Below, piece by piece: positions 8,917 through 16,783 of a DNA stretch of 64,000 nucleotides. The notes beneath the pieces were generated by a model. The model did not search any database and was not told where the DNA came from. It was given only the letters and a program-made list of their open reading frames with translations. The first letter of the stretch is position 1, and every line of letters begins with the position of its first letter. A program made the position numbers and the translations under genes. The stretch comes from Bacillota bacterium (GTDB lineage Bacteria > Bacillota > UBA4882 > UBA8346). Where the stretch lies: the NCBI GenBank assembly GCA_023417475.1, contig JAEZFP010000028.1:1-64000 (forward strand). The letters run 5' to 3'.

Positions 8917-9888
8917 ATGAAACCCTGGATTATGGTTCGTAAAGGAATTCGGCTGAATAAATTCTTGGAAGGTCGCATGTTATGGATCGTCGGTACCGCT
9001 TATACTTGCGGCGCGATCTTTCATACGCAACTTTCCGTCCTGAAGCCGATTGTGCCGTATTTGTTTTTCTATATGACCTTCGTGGTTGCGCTCAATTGCA
9101 GTACCAAAGATTTCCGCAATTCAATCAAAGCGCCGGGACCGATTTTGACCATTTTGGGTATGTTACATATTGTCCTGCCGATTTTAGCGACGATTTTGGC
9201 TAAACTATTCCTGCCGGGTCAACCCCTGCTTCAAGCGGGTGTGGTCCTTGGAACCGCCGCCCCCATTGGCGTGGCCTCTTCCATCTGGATTAGCATGTCG
9301 GGCGGGAATAACGCGCTTGGTTTAACCTCGGTCATCGCCGACACCATCCTGTCGCCGTTTATTGTACCCACCGTCATGTTACTCGCCATCGGTCAAAGCG
9401 TCAAATTCGACGTTATCTCACTAATCGTCGGTTTAGCCTGGATGGTGGTGTTGCCGACCATTTTGGGAATGCTCCTGAACGACTTGACCAAAGGACAAAT
9501 CTACCGTAAAGTCAAATTTGTCACCGCGCCCAGCAGCAAATTCTTTTTAATGATCGTTATCAGCATCAACCTGGCAGTCTCCTGGGGTTCGCTCCACCTG
9601 TTGAAAACAGCTCTGGGGATGGTGTTATTGGTCGTATTCACGATGGCTTGTTCGGGTTATCTCTTAGGTTACGCCGTGGCCAAACTCTTCCGAAAATCGC
9701 CGCAAATGGTCAATACCTACATCTTCTCCATCGGCATCCGGAATATCACTGCCGGTCTCGTGCTCGCCCTCAAGTACTTCCCGGAGATGACAGCCATCCC
9801 GGTCGTCTTTTCCATTGTTCTCCAGCAACCGTTGGCTGCGGTCAGCCACCGGTTCTTGATTGAAAAAACCAACGGTAAAAACGGCTAA
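8917..9888 (+). CDS. Bile acid:sodium symporter (BASS) family transporter
   Basis: This 323-residue integral membrane protein has about nine or ten hydrophobic segments, matching the BASS/arsenite (BART superfamily) fold. Landmarks are FYMTFVVALNCSTKDFRN in the first third, GVVLGTAAPIGVASSIWISM, where a Pro-Gly/Ala-rich unwound helix is expected, and the C-terminal FSIGIRNITAGLVLA, which matches the family's 'sxGxrNxxla' signature. Members import organic anions such as bile acids, pantoate, pyruvate or ketoacids with sodium; the substrate here is not clear. It is monocistronic with a strong terminator straight after. Start ATG has AAAGGAG ten bases upstream. Confidence 0.85.
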   Translation: MKPWIMVRKGIRLNKFLEGRMLWIVGTAYTCGAIFHTQLSVLKPIVPYLFFYMTFVVALNCSTKDFRNSIKAPGPILTILGMLHIVLPILATILAKLFLPGQPLLQAGVVLGTAAPIGVASSIWISMSGGNNALGLTSVIADTILSPFIVPTVMLLAIGQSVKFDVISLIVGLAWMVVLPTILGMLLNDLTKGQIYRKVKFVTAPSSKFFLMIVISINLAVSWGSLHLLKTALGMVLLVVFTMACSGYLLGYAVAKLFRKSPQMVNTYIFSIGIRNITAGLVLALKYFPEMTAIPVVFSIVLQQPLAAVSHRFLIEKTNGKNG

Positions 9889-9912
9889 ATACCTCCAAAA
9901 CAATCTCCGTTT

Positions 9913-9955
9913 AAAAGCGGTTGCCTCAAACAAACCAAAAAGGCAACCGCTTTTT
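9913..9955 (+). terminator. Intrinsic terminator after the BASS transporter
   Basis: AAAAGCGGTTGCCT and AGGCAACCGCTTTT form a perfect 14-bp stem with a 14-base loop, followed by T-rich sequence. The A-run on the left arm would let it work on the minus strand too. Confidence 0.93.
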
Positions 9956-10354
9956 CACCACCCATCATCGGGCTGTTCACTCAATCGACCATTGTCCACT
10001 AATACCCAATTGCCTAATTATCCGGGTAAGTTATCCACAACCTTTCCATTTATCGTTATTCCGGGTTTTTTCTTATATTTGTTTTTCTGAATTAATGATA
10101 TAATAAATCGAAACTGGTTATATAAGAAACGCTCCGGTCTGACGCTACTGATTGCGCCGTCTGGTCGCAATAAAAATTACCTCTATGAACTCCGTTTCAC
10201 GAACGAAATTTGTCCGTCATAAAATCCTCGATCTGCCGGACGAGTTGTTCTGGCCGGTCAAATTTTGAACCCCATCATCGGAGACTACCCGGCCATACCC
10301 TCGACTTCGAACCGGCAAAATTGAATTCAACAGGATAGGAGTGCTGTAGAGAAC
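9956..10354. promoter_or_regulatory. AT-rich leader before the orphan histidine kinase
   Basis: About 400 bases without a gene. A TATAAT hexamer stands at 10099-10104 in an AT-rich stretch, with no good -35 box at 17 bases (TTGTTT at 10079 is 14 bases away). If this is the promoter, the kinase has a leader of about 240 bases. A single TTATCCACA (10031-10039) matches a DnaA box but stands alone. Confidence 0.35.
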
Positions 10355-11806
10355 ATGGCTGTTCTGATCATGATCATCGCTCTATTGTGGTTGATTGCTG
10401 TACTGTTACTGTTTGCCAATGATCGACAAAAAACCAATCTTTGGTACAGCGCCTTTCTTTTCTGTTTAAGTTTGGGTTATTTTGTGGCCATTTTAAAAAG
10501 TTATTTAATCCCCGCGGCAATTGACGCCGATGCCGCCATGCTACGTGTAATCGCCCAATTCCTCAGCGCGTTCGGATATCGGATCTGTCCGTATCTGCTG
10601 CTGATGGTCGGCGTCACGTCTACAGTTTACCTCCCCTCCGCTCTCAAAAAAAGATTAAGCTACTGGCTGTTGTTGCCGTGTGTGATCGCCTTCGGCTTGG
10701 ACCTGCTCTATCCCCAATACGGATTTTTAACCCGTTTCATCTCGCACAGTCCGCTGTTTGCCGCTACAGTCGTCTATGCCATCCCTTACGGTTTTTGCGC
10801 CAATCTCTTGCTTTTTCGGGCCTTTCTCAATGAAACGGAGCCACGCCTCCGCCAACAACGGTTTTGGGTTTTTATCGCTACCACTCCGACTTTATTGAAC
10901 CTCGTGATCAGTTATGCCCCCAAAATGCTTCATATCAACGAGATGTGGATCTTCAACATGTTTCCTGTCTTTCTGATGGTGCTCTTTGCGCTGGTTTTGA
11001 TGGTCCGGACCGGTCTGTTGGGGATGCGGATCTCCATTGAACGGTCGACGGTCGATAATACCGTAAAAGCCGTTTCCACCGGCACCGCGCTGCTGAACCA
11101 TACTTTCAAAAACGAATTGCAAAACGTCTTCGCCGGCGTGGAAATCCTACGTCAACTGGAACCGAACCCACAGCAAAACCGTATTATCGACCTGATCCAA
11201 CGTTCGGCCCAAAACCTGCTGGCGACCACCGCCCAAATTCAACAGCGGATTCAAGAGGCCCCGCTCAACCTAACTCCTTGCCGTTTGGATCTGATTGTTG
11301 CCGAATCGTTGGAAACAATTCAACTGGTCGCAGCCCAAAAAGGAGTGGAAATCGTCCATACGTTAGACCAACTCCCCGAGGTGTCCTGCGACCGCGCCCA
11401 ACTCCTCGAAGTGCTCGCAAACCTCTATAACAATTCGTTGGAAGCGATGCCCTGCGGCGGACGGTTGGAAGTCCGATTATTCGTCTATCGTCGTTCCGCG
11501 TTGCTCCGGGTTGCCGATACCGGCAACGGAATCTCCAAACAAAATTTGTCCCGGGTGATTGAGCCGTTTTTCACTACCAAACCGCGCTGTTCCAACTATG
11601 GTTTAGGCCTGACCTACTGTTATAATGTTCTGCGCAAACACGGCGGCTCTTTCGCAATCACCAGCTCCGAGTGTCAGGGAACAACCGTGACGCTCCGCCT
11701 TCCGTTACCAAAAAACGGCCGGATTGCGAAGTTTCTCCCCTGGTTACCCCTATGGAAACAGCTTTTACTGCATCCTCTCATCGGCAATAAACGCGACGCC
11801 AACTGA
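10355..11806 (+). CDS. Orphan sensor histidine kinase with multi-helix membrane sensor
   Basis: The 483-residue protein has about seven transmembrane helices in residues 1-225 (start ALLWLIAVLLLF, end FALVLMVRTGLLG), then a cytoplasmic kinase. The phospho-acceptor is the His in LLNHTFKNELQN near residue 250. The ATPase domain has an N box (NLYNNSLEAM), G1 (VADTGNGIS), F box (EPFFTTK) and G2 (GLGLTYC). The ligand is unknown. No response regulator is next to it: upstream is a terminated transporter gene, downstream a convergent flavodoxin gene. The C-terminal tail after the ATPase domain (about 30 residues, Trp/Leu/Pro-rich) is unusual. Start supported by GGAG 13 bases upstream, which is a little far. 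Confidence 0.88.
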   Translation: MAVLIMIIALLWLIAVLLLFANDRQKTNLWYSAFLFCLSLGYFVAILKSYLIPAAIDADAAMLRVIAQFLSAFGYRICPYLLLMVGVTSTVYLPSALKKRLSYWLLLPCVIAFGLDLLYPQYGFLTRFISHSPLFAATVVYAIPYGFCANLLLFRAFLNETEPRLRQQRFWVFIATTPTLLNLVISYAPKMLHINEMWIFNMFPVFLMVLFALVLMVRTGLLGMRISIERSTVDNTVKAVSTGTALLNHTFKNELQNVFAGVEILRQLEPNPQQNRIIDLIQRSAQNLLATTAQIQQRIQEAPLNLTPCRLDLIVAESLETIQLVAAQKGVEIVHTLDQLPEVSCDRAQLLEVLANLYNNSLEAMPCGGRLEVRLFVYRRSALLRVADTGNGISKQNLSRVIEPFFTTKPRCSNYGLGLTYCYNVLRKHGGSFAITSSECQGTTVTLRLPLPKNGRIAKFLPWLPLWKQLLLHPLIGNKRDAN

Positions 11807-11857
11807 CCCACCCCTTGCGTTCGCTGATAGCCGAAGGTAGTTGGGTTCTCCTTCCAT

Positions 11858-12547
11858 TCATTCCCTTCGGTTAGGCTGGGCATATAAATCCCGTTTACGG
11901 AGCCGGAATTTTTTCGCCATCCCAATCCAATTGCAGTTCCCGACCATCATAAATAGGTTTTTTGTTAGCGCGGGGTTAACGAAACGGTTTTTTTCCAAGG
12001 CCACCTCCTGGGTTTCGATGTCCTCTATTAGTTGTAAAAACGCTTGATAAACCCGGTTCTTCACTTTGCTTTGCAACGGTATTTGCCCTTGGGTATTGCG
12101 CATAAATTCCCCGCCGCCAACCCCGATCCCGAAGCGCCATCGCATCCCCAAGGCTTGGGCGTAGTGTTCCATGATCTTCAAAGCGGTCCGGTTCTGAGTG
12201 CCTTCGATGAAGCCGTTGTTGCATACGGCGTAAACTCTTGGCGGAGTATTGAGGGTCGGCAACGCTTGTTTCCGTTGGTGATAAAAGTCTCCAAACTCCG
12301 TCAGGAAATCTAATAAATTTGACGGAATACTGTCGATATACAATGGAAAAACAAAAATCAACGTATCCAACCGCGCCATTGATTCAAAGACCGTCGCCCG
12401 GGAGGATTGGTCCCCATAATGAAGCGCCGTTATGATCTCAACCGTGGCGACCGTTGGATTCAACATGTTCCTGATTTCCCCGCAAAAGTAGTACGAAGCG
12501 CTTTGCTCCTCCCGTGGGCTGCCATTGATCATTCCGATCCGTTGCAT
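11858..12547 (-). CDS. Flavodoxin-fold NAD(P)H-dependent oxidoreductase-like protein
   Basis: The 229-residue protein starts IGMINGSPRE, the phosphate-binding loop of NADPH-dependent FMN reductases and flavodoxin-like proteins. It continues LDTLIFVFPLYIDSIPSNLLDFL, the second strand and the 'P-Y---P' loop of the NQO/flavodoxin fold, and VYAVCNNGFIEG. It probably binds FMN and reduces a quinone-, nitro- or thiol-type acceptor. It follows the gene at 12551-13123 by three bases on the same strand, so both belong to one transcript under the TetR-type operators. Extra residues at the C-terminus (LTKNLFMMVGNCNW, then basic residues) have no known role. Confidence 0.8.
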   Translation of the reverse strand: MQRIGMINGSPREEQSASYYFCGEIRNMLNPTVATVEIITALHYGDQSSRATVFESMARLDTLIFVFPLYIDSIPSNLLDFLTEFGDFYHQRKQALPTLNTPPRVYAVCNNGFIEGTQNRTALKIMEHYAQALGMRWRFGIGVGGGEFMRNTQGQIPLQSKVKNRVYQAFLQLIEDIETQEVALEKNRFVNPALTKNLFMMVGNCNWIGMAKKFRLRKRDLYAQPNRRE

Positions 12548-12550
12548 CGG

Positions 12551-13123
12551 TTATCCCTCGCTTTCTTCGATTAATTGGCGTAATGACCGGATTACGGCAT
12601 CCGCCGACTCCCGGTCCCGGTAAATATAAGTCCTGGCGCTTTCAACCTGAAAGTTCAGGGCATTGGCATCGCTAAGTTCCTTAAAAGTCGCGGCTTCCCC
12701 GGCACTGACCGTTTCCCCGTAACCGACCATGACTAATTTAGGGTAATGGCTGTAGCGGGGCGCATGGTGAACTTCGCCGTTTATTTTTTTAAAAAACGGG
12801 AGAATATTGGGGAGATTTCGGTCCAGCGCCCGGCGGATCAGCGGACTGTAACAACCATATTGCACTGGCGACAGATAGATTACGACCGCGCTTTGGATTA
12901 CGGCTTGGCAGAGTTGCCGCCCGCGATCGTTGATCACACATACCCCCGGTGTCTTCACCCAGCAATGGAAACACCCGACGCAATGATGGAGATCTTGCTC
13001 CTGAAGGGGATACATTGCCAACTGGTCGTTTTGGCGCTCCTCCAGCGCGCTTTTGATACGGTCCTCCCCGTAATCTCTTAGCCCGCCAGGTCGGGAATGA
13101 TCGCTGATCAATACGATTTTCAT
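12551..13123 (-). CDS. Flavodoxin family / NADPH-dependent FMN reductase-like protein
   Basis: The 190-residue product starts at MKIVLISDHSRPGG, chosen because GAGGTG stands nine bases upstream. It has the CVGCFHCWVKTPGVCVI motif near residue 50, a Cys cluster seen in iron-sulfur-flavoprotein-like and multimeric flavodoxin proteins; here four Cys residues could bind a metal or cluster, or only be redox thiols. VIYLSPVQYGCYSPLIRRALDR matches the 'P-Y-G--s---K---DR' core of the family. First gene of a two-gene unit with the next flavodoxin gene, divergent from tetR. The pairing suggests inducible detoxification of an electrophile or quinone; this is inference. Confidence 0.8.
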   Translation of the reverse strand: MKIVLISDHSRPGGLRDYGEDRIKSALEERQNDQLAMYPLQEQDLHHCVGCFHCWVKTPGVCVINDRGRQLCQAVIQSAVVIYLSPVQYGCYSPLIRRALDRNLPNILPFFKKINGEVHHAPRYSHYPKLVMVGYGETVSAGEAATFKELSDANALNFQVESARTYIYRDRESADAVIRSLRQLIEESEG

Positions 13124-13148
13124 GTTTTGGTTCACCTCATCCATTAAT

Positions 13149-13163
13149 GTTTACACTGTAAAC
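13149..13163. promoter_or_regulatory. Operator-like palindrome 1 for the TetR-type regulator
   Basis: GTTTACACTGTAAAC is a perfect 7+1+7 palindrome between the divergent flavodoxin and tetR genes. A second variant stands 41 bases away, about four helical turns. Confidence 0.75.
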
Positions 13164-13189
13164 TTTACAAATTGATTGTACCGAATAAT

Positions 13190-13204
13190 GTTTACGCTGT
13201 CAAC
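13190..13204. promoter_or_regulatory. Operator-like palindrome 2 for the TetR-type regulator
   Basis: GTTTACGCTGTCAAC is a near copy of the first palindrome with the same flanking AAT. Counting flanks, AATGTT and AACATT pair. It lies closest to the tetR start and would give autoregulation. Confidence 0.72.
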
Positions 13205-13258
13205 ATTGTGTGATAAAATTTTATTATTGTTCCAATATCAACGAAGGCCGGTGCGTGA

Positions 13259-13864
13259 ATGACCAAGGCAAACTACCATCACGGGACGCTCAAGGAAGCG
13301 CTGATCGCCAAAGGGCTCCAATTGCTGAACAAAGAAGGGGTTGACGGATTCTCCCTCCGGAAAGTGGCGGTGCTTTGCGGGGTAAGCCACGCCGCCCCGT
13401 ATAAACATTTCCAAGGGAAAGAGGAACTGATTGCCGCGATTGTCGAGGAAGTAACCGCCAGTTTCCGGGCCGCGCTGTTACAATCGCTCGGTCAAACCGG
13501 CGACCAACCGCTCGCGCAAATTCGCGAAATGGGCCGGCAATACGTCCAATTCATGGTGGAAAACCCCGAATACCTTAAGTTTCTCTTTTTAAACCACCAT
13601 TTCAATCCGATCCGGATCGATCCCTCCGGTTTTATCATTCATGAAAACAGCACTTTTACCATTTTTAAGGATTGCGCCACCAAGTATCTGCAGTCGCTCG
13701 GCGGTTTGGCGCCGGTGATCGACATCATGCTGCTCTGGAGTACCGTCCATGGTCTGGCTGTTTTGTTCGCCAATCACAGTTTGGAGACGACGACCGACTA
13801 CCACGAGGTGGTTTCCCAAACCATCGACCGTTTGCTCCAGGGAGTATCGTCCACCTACCGGTAG
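13259..13864 (+). CDS. TetR/AcrR family transcriptional regulator
   Basis: The 201-residue protein has an N-terminal helix-turn-helix: YHHGTLKEALIAKGLQLL, then GFSLRKVAVLCGVSHAAPYKHFQGKEEL at residues 30-57, the hallmark of the family (here the WHG-type subgroup, in which the DNA-binding part begins YHHG-LR-AL). The C-terminal part (VHGLAVLFANHSLE) forms the ligand and dimer domain. It is transcribed away from the two flavodoxin genes, and two matching palindromes stand in the shared 135-base gap, so it very likely represses them and itself. The inducer is unknown. Shine-Dalgarno is weak (GAAGG 11 bases upstream). Confidence 0.9.
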   Translation: MTKANYHHGTLKEALIAKGLQLLNKEGVDGFSLRKVAVLCGVSHAAPYKHFQGKEELIAAIVEEVTASFRAALLQSLGQTGDQPLAQIREMGRQYVQFMVENPEYLKFLFLNHHFNPIRIDPSGFIIHENSTFTIFKDCATKYLQSLGGLAPVIDIMLLWSTVHGLAVLFANHSLETTTDYHEVVSQTIDRLLQGVSSTYR

Positions 13865-13885
13865 CGATTTTAGTATTCAAAAAAT

Positions 13886-13917
13886 AACCCCTGCTCCGGT
13901 TCTACCGGAAAGGGGTT
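13886..13917 (-). terminator. Terminator of uvrBA
   Basis: AACCCCT pairs with AGGGGTT, with an inner CCGGT/ACCGG stem. The minus strand continues TTATTTTTTG, giving a U-tract 15 bases after the uvrA stop. It also sits between convergent tetR and uvrA. Confidence 0.85.
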
Positions 13918-13931
13918 GGTTCGTTTCAAAA

Positions 13932-16754
13932 TTATCTCCCATCCAACAACGGCTTTAAAAACTTGCCGGTGTAGGATTGGGGATGCGCGGCAATGGTTTC
14001 CGGCGTCCCGGCCACTAAAACCTGACCGCCCCGCGCTCCGCCCTCGGGACCTAAGTCGATCAGATAGTCGGCGGTTTTGATCACATCGAGGTTATGTTCG
14101 ATCACCAGCACCGTATCGCCGGCTTCCACCAAGCGTTCCAATACTTCCAGCAACTTGTGGGTATCGGCGAAATGCAAGCCGGTGGTGGGTTCATCCAAGA
14201 TATAGAGGGTTTTCCCGTTGGAACGGCGCGAAAGTTCGGTGGCGAGTTTAACCCGCTGCGCCTCGCCGCCGGAGAGCGTGGTGGCCGGCTGGCCGAGTTT
14301 AACATAGTCCAAGCCCACGTCATGCAAGGTTTGGAGCTTCCGTTTGATCTTCGGAATATTGTAGAAGAAATCCAACGCTTCTTCCACCGTCATCTCCAAC
14401 ACCTCGGAGATGGTCTTGCCTTTATATTTCACCTCAAGCGTCTCCCGGTTATAACGTTTTCCCTTACAAACTTCGCACGGAACGTAAACATCCGGCAGGA
14501 AGTGCATTTCGATCTTGATGATGCCGTCCCCGGAACAGGCTTCGCAGCGGCCGCCCTTGACGTTAAAGGAGAACCGTCCCATGCTGTAGCCGCGCATCTT
14601 CGCCTCGGGCGTCTCGGCGAATAACTCGCGGATCGGGTCAAACACCCCGGTATAAGTCGCCGGGTTGGAGCGGGGCGTCCGGCCGATCGGCGATTGATCG
14701 ATGTCGATCACTTTCTCCAACTGCTCCAGACCGACGATCCGCTCGTGCGCTCCGGGATGCAGCGTCGTCGCCTTGTTGAGTTTGGTCGCCGCCACCGGAT
14801 AAAGGATATCATTGACCAAAGTGCTTTTGCCCGAACCCGAAACTCCGGTGACGCAGGCGAATAAACCTAAGGGGATCTTGACGTCGATCCCTTTCAGATT
14901 ATGTTGGCGGGCGCCTTGGATCTCGATGAATTTCCCGTTGGGCTGACGGCGTTGGCGCGGAAGCGCGATCTGTTTGGCCCCCGACAAATATTGCCCGGTG
15001 ACGGAGTTCGGCTCGGCCATGATCGCCGGCAGATCGCCCTGGGCGACTACCCAACCGCCGTGGACCCCGGCGCCCGGACCGATATCCACCACATGGTCGG
15101 CCTGGCGAATCATATCCTCGTCGTGTTCCACCACCACAATGGTGTTGCCTAAGTCGCGCAACCCTTTGAGAGTGTCGATCAGCCGTTGGTTATCCCGTTG
15201 GTGCAACCCGATGCTCGGTTCATCCAAGATATAAAGCACGCCCACTAACGACGAGCCGATCTGGGTCGCCAAACGGATCCGTTGCGCCTCCCCGCCGGAA
15301 AGCGTTCCCGCCGCCCGGTCCAGGGTGAGGTAGTCCAATCCGACATTGATTAGAAAACCCAACCGTTCGTTAATCTCTTTCAGGATCAACCGGGCGATGA
15401 TCAATTCCCGCTCCGTCAGTTGCAGTTGATCCAGGAAAGTCTTGGTGTCCAGCACCGATAACGAAGTCAACTGACTGATGTTTTTAGCGCCGATCAGCAC
15501 CGCCAGGCTTTCTTTCTTCAACCGGGTTCCTTGGCAGCCGGCGCACGGTTTAACCCGCATGTAGCGTTCAATCTCCCGCCGCATATACTCGGAGCTGGTC
15601 TCCCGGTAACGCCGTTCCAGGTTGTTGGCGACGCCTTCGAAGGCGGCCTGGTGCTTGAACTCGCGGTTTTGCCCGTGATAGGAGATTTCAATCTTGGCGC
15701 CTTTGGTGCCGTAAAGCAAGATATTCAGCTGTTCCGGGGTGGCTTTCTTCAACGGTTTGGCCGGGTCGATCTTATAATGTTTGGCGACGGCTTGCAGGTA
15801 TTGCAGCGACCAGGATTCCTGGTCGGAACTCCAGACTTTTATCCCGCCGTCGTTCAGGGAACGCTCTTTATCGATCACCAACTCGGGATCAATCTCCATC
15901 TTCATTCCCAAGCCCGAACAGTCGGGGCAAGCGCCGTAGGGGTTGTTGAACGAAAACATCCGCGGCGCCAATTCTTCAAAACTGAAACCGCAATCGGGAC
16001 AGGCGAACTTCTCGCTGTAGAGATAATCGGCGCCGTCGGTGGTGACGATGTTCACCAACCCCTTGGCCAGTTTCAACGCCAGTTCGATCGAGTCGGCCAG
16101 CCGTTGCCCCAGGTCGGGCTTGAGAATCAGCCGGTCGACCACCACTTCGATGGTGTGCTGTTTGTATTTTTCCAAGGTGATCTCTTCACTGAGCTCATGG
16201 ATCTCGCCATCCACCCGGACCCGGACGAAACCGTCCTTTTTAAAGTCTTCAAATAACTTATCATACTCCCCTTTACGGCGGCGGATCACCGGCGCCATCA
16301 CCATAAAACGGGTCCCCTCGGGCAACCCGAGCACTTGGTCCACAATCTGCTCCACCGTCTGCTGGGTGATGGGCTGATGGCATTCGGGGCAGTGGGGATG
16401 ACCGATCCGCGCGTACAATAACCGCAAGTAATCGTAGACCTCGGTTACCGTACCCACGGTAGAACGGGGATTATGGCTGGTGGTTTTTTGATCGATGGAG
16501 ATCGCGGGGGACAACCCTTCAATGGAGTCCACATCCGGTTTGTCCATCTGTCCTAGAAACTGCCGCGCATAAGCGGACAACGACTCGACGTAACGGCGTT
16601 GCCCTTCGGCATAGATGGTATCGAAAGCCAGCGAGGATTTGCCCGAACCGGACAACCCCGTAAAGACCACCAATTGGTCGCGGGGGATCTCGATATCGAC
16701 ATTTTTCAGATTGTGCTCGCGGGCGCCTTTGATGCGGATGGTATTACTGGACAT
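13932..16754 (-). CDS. uvrA: Excinuclease ABC subunit A
   Basis: UvrA is the damage-recognising ATPase dimer of nucleotide excision repair; it loads UvrB on the lesion. The 940-residue protein has the normal full length: first ATP-binding half with GLSGSGKSSLAFDTIYAEG near residue 33, a zinc finger at CPDCGFSFEELAPRMF with the second Cys pair CPDCSG, ABC signature TLSGGEAQRIRLA, and the second half with GVSGSGKSTLVNDIL, zinc-finger CEACSGDGI/CEVCKGKR and TTLSGGEAQRVKLA. GGAGG precedes ATG by ten bases. It follows uvrB with a 29-base gap in one operon and is closed by a terminator. Confidence 0.99.
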   Translation of the reverse strand: MSSNTIRIKGAREHNLKNVDIEIPRDQLVVFTGLSGSGKSSLAFDTIYAEGQRRYVESLSAYARQFLGQMDKPDVDSIEGLSPAISIDQKTTSHNPRSTVGTVTEVYDYLRLLYARIGHPHCPECHQPITQQTVEQIVDQVLGLPEGTRFMVMAPVIRRRKGEYDKLFEDFKKDGFVRVRVDGEIHELSEEITLEKYKQHTIEVVVDRLILKPDLGQRLADSIELALKLAKGLVNIVTTDGADYLYSEKFACPDCGFSFEELAPRMFSFNNPYGACPDCSGLGMKMEIDPELVIDKERSLNDGGIKVWSSDQESWSLQYLQAVAKHYKIDPAKPLKKATPEQLNILLYGTKGAKIEISYHGQNREFKHQAAFEGVANNLERRYRETSSEYMRREIERYMRVKPCAGCQGTRLKKESLAVLIGAKNISQLTSLSVLDTKTFLDQLQLTERELIIARLILKEINERLGFLINVGLDYLTLDRAAGTLSGGEAQRIRLATQIGSSLVGVLYILDEPSIGLHQRDNQRLIDTLKGLRDLGNTIVVVEHDEDMIRQADHVVDIGPGAGVHGGWVVAQGDLPAIMAEPNSVTGQYLSGAKQIALPRQRRQPNGKFIEIQGARQHNLKGIDVKIPLGLFACVTGVSGSGKSTLVNDILYPVAATKLNKATTLHPGAHERIVGLEQLEKVIDIDQSPIGRTPRSNPATYTGVFDPIRELFAETPEAKMRGYSMGRFSFNVKGGRCEACSGDGIIKIEMHFLPDVYVPCEVCKGKRYNRETLEVKYKGKTISEVLEMTVEEALDFFYNIPKIKRKLQTLHDVGLDYVKLGQPATTLSGGEAQRVKLATELSRRSNGKTLYILDEPTTGLHFADTHKLLEVLERLVEAGDTVLVIEHNLDVIKTADYLIDLGPEGGARGGQVLVAGTPETIAAHPQSYTGKFLKPLLDGR

Positions 16755-16783
16755 CGGTGTAGCTCCTCCATTGATTTAAAATA

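Noticed and set aside
10031..10039. A perfect DnaA box TTATCCACA, possible origin
   Set aside because: It is single, with no dnaA, dnaN or gyr genes and no cluster of boxes; one 9-mer of this kind is expected by chance in a window this size.
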